Shown: positions 8,036 to 17,845, counted from the stretch's first letter. The stretch: DNA of 64,000 nt from Stenotrophomonas maltophilia (GCA_002363385.1 DEVL01000003.1:1097441-1161440); one strand, 5' to 3'. Numbers and translations are program-made. The notes: generated by a model from the letters alone, not told the origin.

Positions 8036-9111
8036 TGCAGAGTATCCAGCCAGCGCCGGGCGATCTGCAGCGCCAGCGGATAGGGTTCGGGGGCGTTGCG
8101 GTTGCTGAGCACGATCACGGTGAGGCGCTGCGCGGGGTAGCGCAGGATCACGTTGCGGAAGCCGATGCTCTCGCCGCTGTGCCACTGCGCGCCACCGTTG
8201 AGCCGCCAGCCGAAGCCATAGAACGGCACATCCGGTTCGGTGGTGGGTGTGGCGGGGGAGAACATCTGCTTCAACGATGTTGCCTTCAACAGGCGCTGGT
8301 CATACAACGCCGCATCCCAGCGCGCCAGATCATCCAGCGAGGAATACACCCCACCGTCGCCGAGCACCGCGCTGGTCGGGCTTTGATCGGTACGCTGCCA
8401 CCGCCCGTCGCGCTCGCTGTAGCCATAGGCGCGGCGCGCGATGTCATCCACGCCGTCCTGGTGCGCCACGGTGTCGCGCATGCCGAGCGGCAGGAAAATA
8501 CGTTGGCGAAGGAAGCTGGCGAAATCCGTGCCGGACGCCTTGCCGACCACCAGCGCCAGCAGCGCATAGCCGCTGTTGCTGTAACGGTAGGCCGTGCCCG
8601 GCGCGAAGTAGGTGCGGTCCTGGTGTTCCAGCAGATGCAGCACGTCCTGGTCATGGACCTGCACGGTCGCGTCGGCGGGCATCAGCGCTTCGTAGTCGAG
8701 CAGGCCGCTGGTGTGGCTGAGCAGCTGGCGCAGGGTAATGGCATCGGCGGCCGCTGGCAGCGAGGGCAGCCAGCGCTTCACTGGGTCATCCAGGGTCAAC
8801 GCGCCATCTTCGGTCAACAGCAGGATCGCCGCGGCGGTGAACTGCTTGCTGATCGAGGCCAGGCGGAAATTGGTCTGCGCGGTCACCGCGGTGTGATCTT
8901 CCAGCACCGCCAGCCCGTAGCCACGCCGGAACACCGGCGTGCCGTCGTGCAGGACCAGCACCGCGGCGCCGGGCACCTGACCATCGTAGCGTTGCATCAA
9001 CGCATCGATGCCTGGATCCGGCGGCGTCAGCACCGGCGCTGCGATGACCGTGCCGCTCCCGGCGATGCACATCGCGCTGATCCACACACGCAGATGCCGC
9101 ACGATGTGCAT
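8032..9111 (-). CDS. Serine hydrolase, class C beta-lactamase-like fold
   Basis: 359 residues with an N-terminal signal peptide ending near IAAP (residue 25). Penicillin-binding motifs are intact: SISK (S86, K89), YSN (177-179) and HSGES in place of KTG near the C-terminus. This set is typical of the beta-lactamase-related esterases/peptidases, not of true AmpC enzymes, so I would not call it a resistance gene. It is probably periplasmic. RBS AAGGAA precedes the ATG. Middle gene of a minus-strand operon: DUF885 protein, this gene after 18 bases, then the VOC gene by ATGA overlap. Confidence 0.88.
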   Translation of the reverse strand: MHIVRHLRVWISAMCIAGSGTVIAAPVLTPPDPGIDALMQRYDGQVPGAAVLVLHDGTPVFRRGYGLAVLEDHTAVTAQTNFRLASISKQFTAAAILLLTEDGALTLDDPVKRWLPSLPAAADAITLRQLLSHTSGLLDYEALMPADATVQVHDQDVLHLLEHQDRTYFAPGTAYRYSNSGYALLALVVGKASGTDFASFLRQRIFLPLGMRDTVAHQDGVDDIARRAYGYSERDGRWQRTDQSPTSAVLGDGGVYSSLDDLARWDAALYDQRLLKATSLKQMFSPATPTTEPDVPFYGFGWRLNGGAQWHSGESIGFRNVILRYPAQRLTVIVLSNRNAPEPYPLALQIARRWLDTLQ

Positions 9112-9129
9112 GCTCGGTTCCTTCTGGGC

Positions 9130-11046
9130 TCAGGGCGCGGGCGTTGCCGCGCCACTCTGGCTGGCGATCCAGCGGGCGATCTTGGCGTCCAGGATGTCCA
9201 GCGGCATCGAACCGTCTCGCAGCACTTCCTCATGGAAGCGACGTGCGTCGAAACGCGGCCCCAGTGCAGCCCTGGCCTTGTCGCGCAGTTCCATCATCTT
9301 CAGCTCGCCCAGGCCATTGGCCAGAGTCTGCCCGGGCAGGGCCATGAAGCGTTCCACTTCGGCGCTGGCGTCGCTGGCGCTCATGTCCGCGGTCTTGACC
9401 AGATAGTCCACGGCCTGGCGCTTGCTCCAGCCCTGCGCGTGCACGCCGGTGTCGGCGGACATGCGCGCGGCACGGGTCAGCGCGGCCTGCAGGTAGCCGA
9501 TCCGCTCATACGGATCCTGGTAGACGCCCAATTCCTCGCCCAGCGACTCGGCGTACAGCCCCCAGCCTTCCACGAAGGCGATATCGCCGCCCAGGCGACG
9601 GAAGCGCGGCAGCTTGTCCAGCTCCTGCTGCAGGCCCAGTTGCACGTGATGGCCCGGAATGCCTTCGTGCAGGAACTGCATCGGCGCCGACCAGCGGCGA
9701 CGGCTCGGCAGATCGCTGGTGTTGATGTACAGCACGCCCGGGCGCATGCCGTCCGGCAGCGGTTGCTGATAGCTCACCGCGCCGGCGGTGGCCGCCCGTT
9801 CGGGCTCGACCGCGCGGATCTCCATCGGCGCCTTGGGCAGCGTGCCGAGCAGCGTCGGCAGGCGCGCGTTGACCTGGCTCTGCAGCTGCTTGTAGCGGTT
9901 GATCAATGCATCGGCACTGGCGTACTGGAAATCGCGGTCGGTGCGCATGGTGCGCAGCAGCTTCTGCTGCGAGCCGCGGATCTTGTTCTCTTTCATGATC
10001 GTGGCGATCTGCGCCTGCAGGGTGGCCACGCGTTGTTCGGCCAGCGCATGGATCTGTTCGGGCGTCAGCGTGGAGGCCGTGCTCTGGACGATGGTCTGCG
10101 CATACCAGGCCTTGCCGCCGGGCAGGCCGGCCAGGCCATCGGTGCTGCGTGCCGCGGGCAGGTACTCGGTGGCGATGAAGCCGCGCAGGGCGCGGTAGGA
10201 CGGCATGATGCGCAGCTCGATCATGCGCTTGTATTCGGCGGTGATGCGCGCCTTGTCGGCGGCCGGGAAATCCTCCGGCAGATTGCGTATCGGCGCCCAG
10301 AAGATACTCTCTTCCGCAGTCGGCTTGATGACCGCGTCCAACTGCGGCAGGACCTTTTCCATCAGGTCACGCGGCTGCACCACACCGGCAGCCATGCCTT
10401 GGCGCATGTTGGCGATGGCCTGCTCGAACAGGGCCGGAATGCCCAGCGAACGGCGTGACCAGCCATCATAGTCCTGCACCGTGTTGAAGGGCTGCGCACC
10501 GGAGCCGGAGCCGAGAATGGCCATGATGCTGCCAAGGTTGTAATACTGGCTCACCGGCAGCATCCAGCCGGGGAACTGCTCGGCGGCCAGCGACATGCGC
10601 GCATCGCGCACGAAGATCTCGTAGCTGAGCAGGTCCTGGCCGGTCAGGCCATCCGGGCCGATCTTCTCGACCTTGCCGAGCCATTCCACGGTGAAGTCAT
10701 GCGACTGCTGGCGGTAGGCGGCGGAGAGGATGTTGGGCAGCTGATCGTTGTGGCGGCTGTCGCCCTGGAAGGTGGCCTGCAGCGGATTGAGCCGCATCGC
10801 GGCATCCCAGTACTCATCGTAGATCCGGTCCAGCTGCGCGGCCTTGCTCTGCTGGCGCACCAGCGGCTGGCGGGCAGGGGCGGCGGCCGGGCGTGCACGC
10901 GGCTTGGCTTTGGGCTTGGCCGCAGGCCGGGTCTGCGCTGCGGCGGGCCGGGTGGCCTTTTTCTTGGCAGCTTCGGCCGGGGCGGCGGCGCTGAAGGCCA
11001 TCAGTACGGCGATGGCAAGCGCCAGGGCGCGGGCGGGGTGGGGCAT
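9130..11046 (-). CDS. DUF885 family secreted metallo-hydrolase
   Basis: 638 residues. Signal peptide to about residue 26, then a Lys/Ala/Arg/Pro-rich spacer, then a long helical DUF885 domain containing HEGIPGHH, the HExxx-type zinc-binding motif, and FVEGWGLYAE (second conserved Glu region). DUF885 proteins resemble M32-like carboxypeptidases; a peptidase role is likely but not proven. Start set at the ATG at 11046 because it gives a proper signal peptide; the upstream in-frame ATG at 11109 adds a basic 21-residue leader. First gene of the operon with the serine hydrolase and VOC protein. Confidence 0.85.
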   Translation of the reverse strand: MPHPARALALAIAVLMAFSAAAPAEAAKKKATRPAAAQTRPAAKPKAKPRARPAAAPARQPLVRQQSKAAQLDRIYDEYWDAAMRLNPLQATFQGDSRHNDQLPNILSAAYRQQSHDFTVEWLGKVEKIGPDGLTGQDLLSYEIFVRDARMSLAAEQFPGWMLPVSQYYNLGSIMAILGSGSGAQPFNTVQDYDGWSRRSLGIPALFEQAIANMRQGMAAGVVQPRDLMEKVLPQLDAVIKPTAEESIFWAPIRNLPEDFPAADKARITAEYKRMIELRIMPSYRALRGFIATEYLPAARSTDGLAGLPGGKAWYAQTIVQSTASTLTPEQIHALAEQRVATLQAQIATIMKENKIRGSQQKLLRTMRTDRDFQYASADALINRYKQLQSQVNARLPTLLGTLPKAPMEIRAVEPERAATAGAVSYQQPLPDGMRPGVLYINTSDLPSRRRWSAPMQFLHEGIPGHHVQLGLQQELDKLPRFRRLGGDIAFVEGWGLYAESLGEELGVYQDPYERIGYLQAALTRAARMSADTGVHAQGWSKRQAVDYLVKTADMSASDASAEVERFMALPGQTLANGLGELKMMELRDKARAALGPRFDARRFHEEVLRDGSMPLDILDAKIARWIASQSGAATPAP

Positions 11047-11177
11047 CGGCTGTTTCCGTAAACGCACAGACACGGGAGCTTGCCCGATTCGCCTGCGTAC
11101 GGCCAGCACCGGTCCCCGGTCAGCTTTGTCACGTACGGCGCTCAGTCAGCTGCGGCAGCGCGCGGCTGCCACGAGGT

Positions 11178-11855
11178 TCAGCGATCGCCGGCGCGGGTGA
11201 ACGGCACGCTTTCCGGTGCGACCGCGCCGCCGGAGATGATGAAGCTCATCGCCTGGTCCACGGTCCAGTCGGTGGGCGTGAGCAGTTCCACCGGCACGAT
11301 TTCCAGATAGCCCGAGGTCGGGTTGGGGGTGGTGGGCACATACACCGCCGCCAGCTCGCGGCCCGTGCCCTGTTCCTTGATCACCCGCGTGACCAGGCCG
11401 ACCGACTTCATGTCCCGGTGCGGGAAGTCGATCAGCACCACCCGCTGGGTACTGCCCGGTTCGGTCTGCAGCATGTCCAGCAGTTTCTTGGCGCTGTCAT
11501 AGATGATGCTGGCCAGCGGAATGCGCTTGATCACCGCGCCGAACCAGCGCAGCAGGCGCTGGCCGATCACGCGGCGGCTCAGCACGCCCACCGACAGGAT
11601 CACCAGCAGGGTGGCGGCCAGGGCGATGATGTCCTGCATCCACTCGACCTTGATCCAGCCCAGGTAATGCGGGAACGAGGCCGCGATCTGCTCGGACAAC
11701 GGCACCACCAGTGGGCTGGAAATGCCCGACAGCAGCACGAACACGAATTTGACCACCACCCAGGTCAGCCAGATCGGCAGCAGGGTCAGCAGGCCGGTCA
11801 GGAACAGGCGCTGCAGGGAGGGACGCGGAACGAGTTGGGGGGCTTCGGGCGACAT
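11178..11855 (-). CDS. DUF502 family membrane protein
   Basis: 225 residues. Two N-terminal hydrophobic segments (LFLTGLLTLLPIWLTWVVVKFVFVLL and IIALAATLLVILSVGVLS) are followed by a soluble part with KRIPLASIIYDSAKKL, VVLIDFPH and YVPTTPNPTSGYL, all characteristic of DUF502. The family is widespread, related to plant COV-like proteins, and of unknown molecular function; it is expected in the inner membrane. Divergent from the next gene across 75 bases. Confidence 0.88.
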   Translation of the reverse strand: MSPEAPQLVPRPSLQRLFLTGLLTLLPIWLTWVVVKFVFVLLSGISSPLVVPLSEQIAASFPHYLGWIKVEWMQDIIALAATLLVILSVGVLSRRVIGQRLLRWFGAVIKRIPLASIIYDSAKKLLDMLQTEPGSTQRVVLIDFPHRDMKSVGLVTRVIKEQGTGRELAAVYVPTTPNPTSGYLEIVPVELLTPTDWTVDQAMSFIISGGAVAPESVPFTRAGDR

Positions 11856-11930
11856 CTGCGCATTGTAGCGGTGGCGATGCCCGGTTTACGCTGCCCGTCC
11901 CCGCAGGACGCGGGCGCTGGGGAGAATGCT

Positions 11931-13226
11931 GTGTTGAAGAATGGACTGAAATGGGTGGGCATCTCGATCCTGAGCCTGGTAGTGGCGATCGCGGTGCTCT
12001 GGGGGGCCTCGCGGTTCTGGCCGCTGCCGGCGGAGCAGCGCGAAGCGATGCGGCTGCTGCAGGCGCCGTTGCCAACACGCGGCGAAAGCGGCTTCACCGC
12101 GTTGTGGACGCTGCGCTACGACGGGCTGGAGGACGCGGGGCGTGAGGCCATCATGGCGCAGGATGTCGAACGTTGGCGGAGCGGTACGCCCGGCCAGCGG
12201 CCCGTATCGTCCAGCGCGGAAGCGCGCTACCCCGCAGCGCCGCTGTCTGCCTTCGCGGGCTGCGGCCAGCGCGGTATCGGCTGCCTTGCGGCGGTGCGCG
12301 CCGACCCGGACGGTGTCGAGGCCGCGCACGCCGGCCACGAGGCGCTCCACCAGCGCGTGGCCGCGCTGGCCGGGTACGGTCACTTCACCTCGCCGTTCAA
12401 ACCGTTCGACACGGATCCGATGGTGCCGCTGCCGGTCTTTCAGCCGGTGCTTGATCCGTTGACAGCCCACGCGCTCGCGCACGTACGGGGCGACAGTGAA
12501 ACCGCAGTTGCGGGTACCTGTGCGGACATCCTCAGTGGTCGGGCGATGACCGGGCAGGGCGATACGCTGATCACCAGCATGATCGGCGCGGCGATGGTGG
12601 AGAGCAACGCCCGGTTGCTGGCCGATATCCTGATTGAACTGCCTGCTGATGCCGCGCTGCCTGCCGTCTGCGATGCTGCGTTGGCGCCCATGACGCCCAG
12701 CGAGCAGAGCCTGTGCACCGCGATGCGCGGTGAGTTCGCGCTGGCGGGAGCGGGATTGCGCCTGACGACCGGGAATCCGGCGGCGCAGTATCTGTTATTG
12801 GATATGCCGCGCACCCAGGCACGCCTGGCACCCCGCTACGCGTGGGCATGCGCCGCCAGTGCTGAACTGGTGGCCAGCCGGGATGCGCCCACCCCGATTC
12901 CCGGGCCCGCACAGGATCGCTTTGCCTGCATCGCCAATCCGCTGGGATGCGCCTTGGCCAACATCACCGGGCCGGACATGCGGCAGTACGCAGGCCGCCC
13001 GCAGGACGCTGCCGCGATGCTGCGCCTGGTGTCAGCGCAGCGCTGGCTGCGGCAGCAACCCACCGCCGCGTCCGTGGCCCTGCAGAGCCTGCCGGAAGCA
13101 CTGCGGTCGCCAACCCGCACGCCGGTGCTCAGCGACGATGGCCGCTGGCTGCAGGTGGAGCGGCGCGCGGTGACGAGCGATGTCGGACCGACGCTGCGCG
13201 TGCCGATGCGCGAACCTGCGCACTGA
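11931..13226 (+). CDS. Hypothetical protein with one N-terminal membrane anchor
   Basis: 431 residues that I do not recognise. After the basic start MLKNGLK there is one hydrophobic helix (WVGISILSLVVAIAVLWGASRFW), then about 400 Ala/Leu-rich residues with scattered Cys, consistent with an inner-membrane-anchored periplasmic protein. No repeat or catalytic motif stands out. GTG at 11931 is taken as start because GGGGAG lies six bases upstream; a TTG one codon later is possible. It ends 23 bases before the convergent secreted-protein gene. A Xanthomonadaceae-restricted family is my guess. Confidence 0.7.
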   Translation: MLKNGLKWVGISILSLVVAIAVLWGASRFWPLPAEQREAMRLLQAPLPTRGESGFTALWTLRYDGLEDAGREAIMAQDVERWRSGTPGQRPVSSSAEARYPAAPLSAFAGCGQRGIGCLAAVRADPDGVEAAHAGHEALHQRVAALAGYGHFTSPFKPFDTDPMVPLPVFQPVLDPLTAHALAHVRGDSETAVAGTCADILSGRAMTGQGDTLITSMIGAAMVESNARLLADILIELPADAALPAVCDAALAPMTPSEQSLCTAMRGEFALAGAGLRLTTGNPAAQYLLLDMPRTQARLAPRYAWACAASAELVASRDAPTPIPGPAQDRFACIANPLGCALANITGPDMRQYAGRPQDAAAMLRLVSAQRWLRQQPTAASVALQSLPEALRSPTRTPVLSDDGRWLQVERRAVTSDVGPTLRVPMREPAH

Positions 13227-13249
13227 CCGGCACGCTGCCGTGCAGCGGC

Positions 13250-13978
13250 TTATCGATCCTGCGCCGGTGCCAGTGGCTCGAACGCGCTGCCGTCGCCGAC
13301 GGTCTCCAGTGTCCAGCGCTGCGGCGAGCCCAGGGGCTCCCAGCGCACGCGCTCTTCGTCCGATGCCATGCTGCCTTCGGCGTGGCGCACGCGTCCGGTC
13401 GAGTAATTGATGCTCAGGCTTTCGGTCTGCCCGGAGTTGCGCACCATCGAGTTGCGGTCATAGCCGATCAACGCGAAGGCGCCGTCCTGCCAGCGGAACG
13501 TGTAGCTGGCCGAGCCTGTGGACCAGCTGCCAGCGTTGGAAAAGAAGAACAGCGTGGTGCGCAGCGTGCCCCGCACGATCGAGACGCCATCGCCGTCTTC
13601 GAATACATCGGACAGGTTCGGCGCCTCGTGGCGGGTGATCAGCGTGTGGTTCTGCGCAGCGAGCGTGTAGCCGCCCGGCGTGGACCAGGCGATGGCGAGC
13701 AGGCGTGGATTGCTGTCCAGCGGGCTGATGCCAAAGCCATCGTGTTCGACGATGTTGCGCGGGTCCTGCTGACGTAGCACGAGAACCAGATCCTCGCGCT
13801 TGTCGCCGTTGAGGTCACCGCGAAGCTGCTGCTCGATGCGCCACCCTGACGGCACGAAACCTTCGGCCCGGGTGGCGTGGGCGGGCAATACCGGATAGTC
13901 GACCGGTGGGATCCGCAGTTCCTGCGCGAGCGCGGGTAGGGCAGTAAGCAGCAGGGCAGCAAGCAGGGGCAGGCGCAT
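13250..13978 (-). CDS. Secreted protein with an FG-GAP/EF-hand-like calcium motif
   Basis: 242 residues beginning with a clear signal peptide (MRLPLLAALLLTALPALAQ). The mature part contains GDLNGDKREDLVLVL, a D-x-N-x-D-x-x-x-D calcium loop of the type found in FG-GAP/VCBS repeats, and later beta-rich sequence. Function is unknown; probably periplasmic or exported. ATG at 13978 is preferred over an upstream codon because it starts the signal peptide directly. It lies 51 bases after the DUF4442 gene on the same strand, so they may share a transcript. Confidence 0.75.
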   Translation of the reverse strand: MRLPLLAALLLTALPALAQELRIPPVDYPVLPAHATRAEGFVPSGWRIEQQLRGDLNGDKREDLVLVLRQQDPRNIVEHDGFGISPLDSNPRLLAIAWSTPGGYTLAAQNHTLITRHEAPNLSDVFEDGDGVSIVRGTLRTTLFFFSNAGSWSTGSASYTFRWQDGAFALIGYDRNSMVRNSGQTESLSINYSTGRVRHAEGSMASDEERVRWEPLGSPQRWTLETVGDGSAFEPLAPAQDR

Positions 13979-14029
13979 GGTCGTCCGTGGGGTGGAGCCG
14001 GCGCGCGAGCATAGCAAGCGCGCGATGAC

Positions 14030-14494
14030 TCATCCCGCGCGCTGGCGTGCCTCGGGCTTGAGCCGCAGGTAGACCTGCTTGCGCACGCGGGCGATGACCT
14101 CGCCTTTCGCATCGACAATGTCGTTGCTGAACCAGTGCAGGTACTTTTCCCCGCTGGCGGTGGCGGTACGCAGTTGATCCAGCAGGGCTTCGTCCAGCCT
14201 GAACTCGGCGGCCACGGTGCCGCGGCCCGGCTTGAGGAACTCGATCTCCCCGGCGCGGTCCCAGACGTAGTAATCGCGGCCCAGGTTCTGCATCACGGTG
14301 AGCATCCAGAACGGATCGGTCATCGCGAACAGGCTGCCACCGAAATGGGTGCCCACGTAATTGCGGTTCCAGGGGCGCATGCGCAACTCGACGCGCACAT
14401 GGCGGTAGTCCGGGCTGACCTGGGTGACATGGATGCCGGCGAACAGGAATGGCGGCCACAGGTTGAGGCCAAGGCGGAAGACGGAGGCCTTCAT
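14030..14494 (-). CDS. DUF4442 hotdog-fold protein
   Basis: 154 residues with a hotdog-fold pattern. LWPPFLFAGI opens the protein, followed by VRVELRMRPWNRNYVGTHFGGSLFAMTDPFWML, the conserved core of DUF4442, which is related to acyl-CoA thioesterases. The Asn/His-Gly-Gly segment is where thioesterases bind substrate. No partner gene points to a particular acyl substrate. It is 64 bases downstream of the diguanylate cyclase gene on the same strand. Confidence 0.85.
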   Translation of the reverse strand: MKASVFRLGLNLWPPFLFAGIHVTQVSPDYRHVRVELRMRPWNRNYVGTHFGGSLFAMTDPFWMLTVMQNLGRDYYVWDRAGEIEFLKPGRGTVAAEFRLDEALLDQLRTATASGEKYLHWFSNDIVDAKGEVIARVRKQVYLRLKPEARQRAG

Positions 14495-14558
14495 TCGGAT
14501 CGCAGCTCAGTGGAGAGGAGATCGGAGTCTACCATTCGCCTGCGTATGGAGTTGCGCC

Positions 14559-16190
14559 TCAGCCCAGTCCACCGTCATCCACCGCATACCCATTCCGGCC
14601 GGCCGCCTTGGCCTGGTACAGCGCCGCATCGGCACCTTCGAAGAAATGCCGCGGCTCGGTGCTCGCGGTCGGCACGCGCGTGAACACGCCGACGGTCACG
14701 GTGATATGCGTGGTCGAACCCCGCCCGGCCGGAATCTCCAGCCCCTGCGCGCGCGCGACCAGATCCTGCACCACCTGGATGGCGCCTTCCGGCGTCGTGT
14801 CGGGCAGGATCAGCGCGAATTCGTCGCCGCCGAAGCGCGCGGCCATGTCACGGGGCCGACGGGCATGCGCGCGGATTTCCTGCGCGATCCGGCGCAGCAC
14901 GTTGTCGCCGGCCTGATGGCCGAACTCATCGTTGTGGCGTTTGAAGTGGTCCACATCGATCAGCACCAGGCTCAATGGCCGCCCGGTGCGCCGGCCGGCA
15001 TCGTGCTCGGCCTGCAGGGTCTGCTCGAAACGCAGCCGGTTGCCCAGCCCGGTGAGCGCGTCGCTGTTGGCCTGACGCCGCCAGGCACTGACGCGCCACA
15101 GCGCCCACGCCAGGATCACCGCCAGCATGCCGACCAAGGCGGCGGCCGGGGCGAACCACAGGTTGCCGGCGCGCAGCAGCACGAAGCTCACCAACAGCGT
15201 CGATGGCAGGGCGAGCACGCCGCTCAGCCATGCCCGCGGCATCGTCAGCAGCAGGCAGCACAGCGCCACCAGTATTCCGGTAAGCGCGCTCTGCGCGAGG
15301 GGCGCCAATGGCACGATGGCCTTGTCGCCCAGCAGCATGGAGGCCACGTTGGCCTGGTACTCGCTGCCGCTCATCCAGCGGTCGCGCGTGGTCGGGGTAA
15401 GCAGCGGCGGCGCCATCCCACTGGCAGTCATGCCGACCAGGACCAGGCGGCCACGCAGCAGCGCCGGGTCCACCTCACCGTTGAGCACATCCGCGTAGGA
15501 CAACTGCGGGAAGCGTTCGGGCGGGCCGGCATAGCGCACGCGGACATAGTGGTCGCGCCGCCACTGATAGGGCGACTCCAGGCCGGGGCGCTCATCGCGC
15601 AGCCCGGGCAGTGGGCGGGGCGGATTGGCCAGGGCGAGGCCGAGTGCTGGCCAGTGAGGTGAGCCGATGCCCGCGGTAAGGAACAGGCCGCGCGCGACGC
15701 CATCGCTGTCGACCTCGATATCGCTGTGCCCCAGGCTCGCCGCGTTGGCGGCAATCAAGGGGATGGGCAGCAGTTCCTCGGCCATGCGCGGGCCGCTGGC
15801 CGGCGCGGCCACCACGGGCAGCACGACATGGCCATTGCGACGGATCGCTGCGGCCAGCTCGGCATCCTGGGTGCTGTCCTGGCGATCGGCTTCGGACAGC
15901 ATCAGGTCCAGCACCACGCGCTCGGCGCGGGCATCGGTGAGCCGATCGAGCAGGCGCGCATGGGTGCCCCGTGGCCACGGCCACTGGCCGAGCTGCTGCA
16001 GGCTGTTGTCGTCGATCGCCACGATCAGCAGGCGTGCATCGGGGGTGTACTCCCAGCCGCCCACGTAGGCGTCGTACACCGCTTCGTCCTGCTTCCAGAA
16101 CCACTGCCAGTGGCTGGCGGCCACGGCCAATGTACCGACCACTGCTGCCAGCACGATGCGTTGCGGCCAGGGCAGGTGCAGCGGTCTCAC
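14559..16190 (-). CDS. CHASE2-GGDEF membrane diguanylate cyclase
   Basis: 543 residues. One N-terminal helix is followed by a periplasmic CHASE2 sensor domain (from DAYVGGWEYTPDARLLIVAIDD), then three closely spaced helices, then a GGDEF domain beginning NSDALTGLGNRLRFEQ. The active-site motif GGDEF is intact, and RPRD lies five residues before it, the product-inhibition I-site. It should make c-di-GMP and be feedback inhibited. I place the start at the GTG at 16190, which overlaps the upstream TGA as GTGA; a GTG at 16202 is the alternative. It is coupled to the LysM-FecR gene, a common pairing for CHASE2 proteins. Confidence 0.92.
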   Translation of the reverse strand: MRPLHLPWPQRIVLAAVVGTLAVAASHWQWFWKQDEAVYDAYVGGWEYTPDARLLIVAIDDNSLQQLGQWPWPRGTHARLLDRLTDARAERVVLDLMLSEADRQDSTQDAELAAAIRRNGHVVLPVVAAPASGPRMAEELLPIPLIAANAASLGHSDIEVDSDGVARGLFLTAGIGSPHWPALGLALANPPRPLPGLRDERPGLESPYQWRRDHYVRVRYAGPPERFPQLSYADVLNGEVDPALLRGRLVLVGMTASGMAPPLLTPTTRDRWMSGSEYQANVASMLLGDKAIVPLAPLAQSALTGILVALCCLLLTMPRAWLSGVLALPSTLLVSFVLLRAGNLWFAPAAALVGMLAVILAWALWRVSAWRRQANSDALTGLGNRLRFEQTLQAEHDAGRRTGRPLSLVLIDVDHFKRHNDEFGHQAGDNVLRRIAQEIRAHARRPRDMAARFGGDEFALILPDTTPEGAIQVVQDLVARAQGLEIPAGRGSTTHITVTVGVFTRVPTASTEPRHFFEGADAALYQAKAAGRNGYAVDDGGLG

Positions 16191-17845
16191 AGCAGCAGCC
16201 ACAGCAGCAGAGCGCCGCCGCCTGTGGCGTAACAGGTGCGGCAGGGCAGGGCGATCTGCTGTGTCGGGGAGAAGGGACCGGCGTAGCCGTCCTCGTCGAT
16301 GTACTGCACGCGGACGTGCAGCGTGCCGCGCCAGGGCCGCTTGAGTGTCACCGCGGGTTGATCGAGCTCGCGGTCGAGCAGCGGGGTGGCGAAGTCACCG
16401 CGACGGTCCAACTGCACGCGATAGCGCTGCCCCGGTGCGCCGGCCTGCCAGCGCAGCGTCAACTGCCCTTTTGCCGCCTCGGGGGGCTGCAGCGCGGGAT
16501 CGACCGGTTCGTCGGTGATGGTCAGCGGCAGCGGCTGCCCGAAACGCCCGCGGTCGCCGTTGCGATCCACCGAGGCCACGCGCCAGACGTACGCACCGGG
16601 CACCAGGTCCTGGCCAGGACGCAGATGGGTGGCGCGGGTGTCCTGCTCCACCAGCGGATCGAGGAACTGCGGGTCGCGGGCGATCTGCAGCACGGTCCGC
16701 TCGGCGTCGGCCACCCGGGTCCATTCAAACCGCGGGCGTGCGCTGTTGACCGTCTGGCCATGCAGCGGGCGCACGGTCAGCGGGGCGGGCGGCTGGTCAC
16801 GCACCTGGAAATCGTGTTCGGCATCCAGACCTTCAACGTGCTCCGCACTGACCGCCCGCACCAGCAGGCGCAGATCGCCCGGCGGCAGGTCGGGCAGGTT
16901 CAGCGCGGTAGCGTCGGTGTCGCGTGCGAACAGCAGCACCTCGGGTTGGTCAGCGCGGACCACCTCGACCCGGTAACCCACCGCGCCCGTCACCGGTTGC
17001 CAGGCCAGCGCGGCGGGCAGGGTGGCCAACCGCTGGGGATCGGTCGCCAACACGGGGGCTGGCAGGAGCGCTTCCAGCTCGGCCGGTCGTGCATCCAGCG
17101 ACGGGCTGCGCGTGGCTTGGCCGTGGGTGACCAGGCGCTGGCCGCGACGGTTGCCGACCTGCACGCGGCCTTCCAGCACTTCGGTGGCCGCGCCACGACC
17201 GGCCTGGCCGGCGCTGACCCGGAAGACGGTGCCGCGCACGCTGCTGGTCGCGGTGGGCGCATCAATGATGTAGCGCGAGGCCGGGCCATTGGCCGGCGTC
17301 ACGCGGTTGCTGGCACGGCCCTGTTCCAGACGCAGGCGGGTATCGACCATGCCGGTGCGGCCATAACGGGAGAGCTGGTCGAAACGCAGCCGCGAACGCT
17401 CGCGCAGCTGCAGGCGTGAATCATCGGCAAAGACCACCGTGACGCTGGCATCGTCGCCGGTGACCAGTTCCTGCCCGATCCGCAGCAGATCGCCTTCGGC
17501 GACGTCGTGGCGGGGCTGGCCATCGGTCTGGCTGTGTACCGCCCCCCGCACGGCAAGGACCCGCGCCGGCGCAGGCTGGACCTGCAGCCAGGCGACGGGA
17601 AAGCGCAACTGGCTGCCGGGTGGCAGGCGGTAGGGATCGGCGATACCGTTGTGCGACTGCAGCTGCTCCCAGGCGATGGATGGCTTCAGATAGCGGGCGC
17701 TGAGGTCCCAGATCGTGTCGCCGGGGCGAACCCGGTAGGCCCAGTCCTGGGCGAGCACCGGCGCGGCGGACAGCAGCAGCACCGCCAGCGCAATCGCGCG
17801 TACGGCCAGGGGGAAACGAAGCAAACGGGTCACTCTCACGGTCAT
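16187..17845 (-). CDS. LysM and FecR domain periplasmic protein
   Basis: 552 residues. Signal peptide at 1-33, then a LysM motif (WAYRVRPGDTIWDLSARY to about residue 83) that binds peptidoglycan, then a FecR domain at about 110-215 (GDDASVTVVFADDSRLQL through SVRGTVFRV). Two or three fibronectin-like beta domains follow (EWTRVADAERTVLQIA and similar). The extreme C-terminus is a short hydrophobic run, LLLWLLL. It probably sits at the cell wall and may feed cell-wall signals to the CHASE2 cyclase, with which it overlaps by GTGA. ATG at 17845 is chosen as it begins the signal peptide. A Clp-like site lies about 130 bases upstream. Confidence 0.88.
   Translation of the reverse strand: MTVRVTRLLRFPLAVRAIALAVLLLSAAPVLAQDWAYRVRPGDTIWDLSARYLKPSIAWEQLQSHNGIADPYRLPPGSQLRFPVAWLQVQPAPARVLAVRGAVHSQTDGQPRHDVAEGDLLRIGQELVTGDDASVTVVFADDSRLQLRERSRLRFDQLSRYGRTGMVDTRLRLEQGRASNRVTPANGPASRYIIDAPTATSSVRGTVFRVSAGQAGRGAATEVLEGRVQVGNRRGQRLVTHGQATRSPSLDARPAELEALLPAPVLATDPQRLATLPAALAWQPVTGAVGYRVEVVRADQPEVLLFARDTDATALNLPDLPPGDLRLLVRAVSAEHVEGLDAEHDFQVRDQPPAPLTVRPLHGQTVNSARPRFEWTRVADAERTVLQIARDPQFLDPLVEQDTRATHLRPGQDLVPGAYVWRVASVDRNGDRGRFGQPLPLTITDEPVDPALQPPEAAKGQLTLRWQAGAPGQRYRVQLDRRGDFATPLLDRELDQPAVTLKRPWRGTLHVRVQYIDEDGYAGPFSPTQQIALPCRTCYATGGGALLLWLLL

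Noticed and set aside
8032..9111. Serine hydrolase as an AmpC beta-lactamase
   Set aside because: It has HSG in place of KTG and is in an operon with a DUF885 and a VOC protein; related esterases share these motifs.
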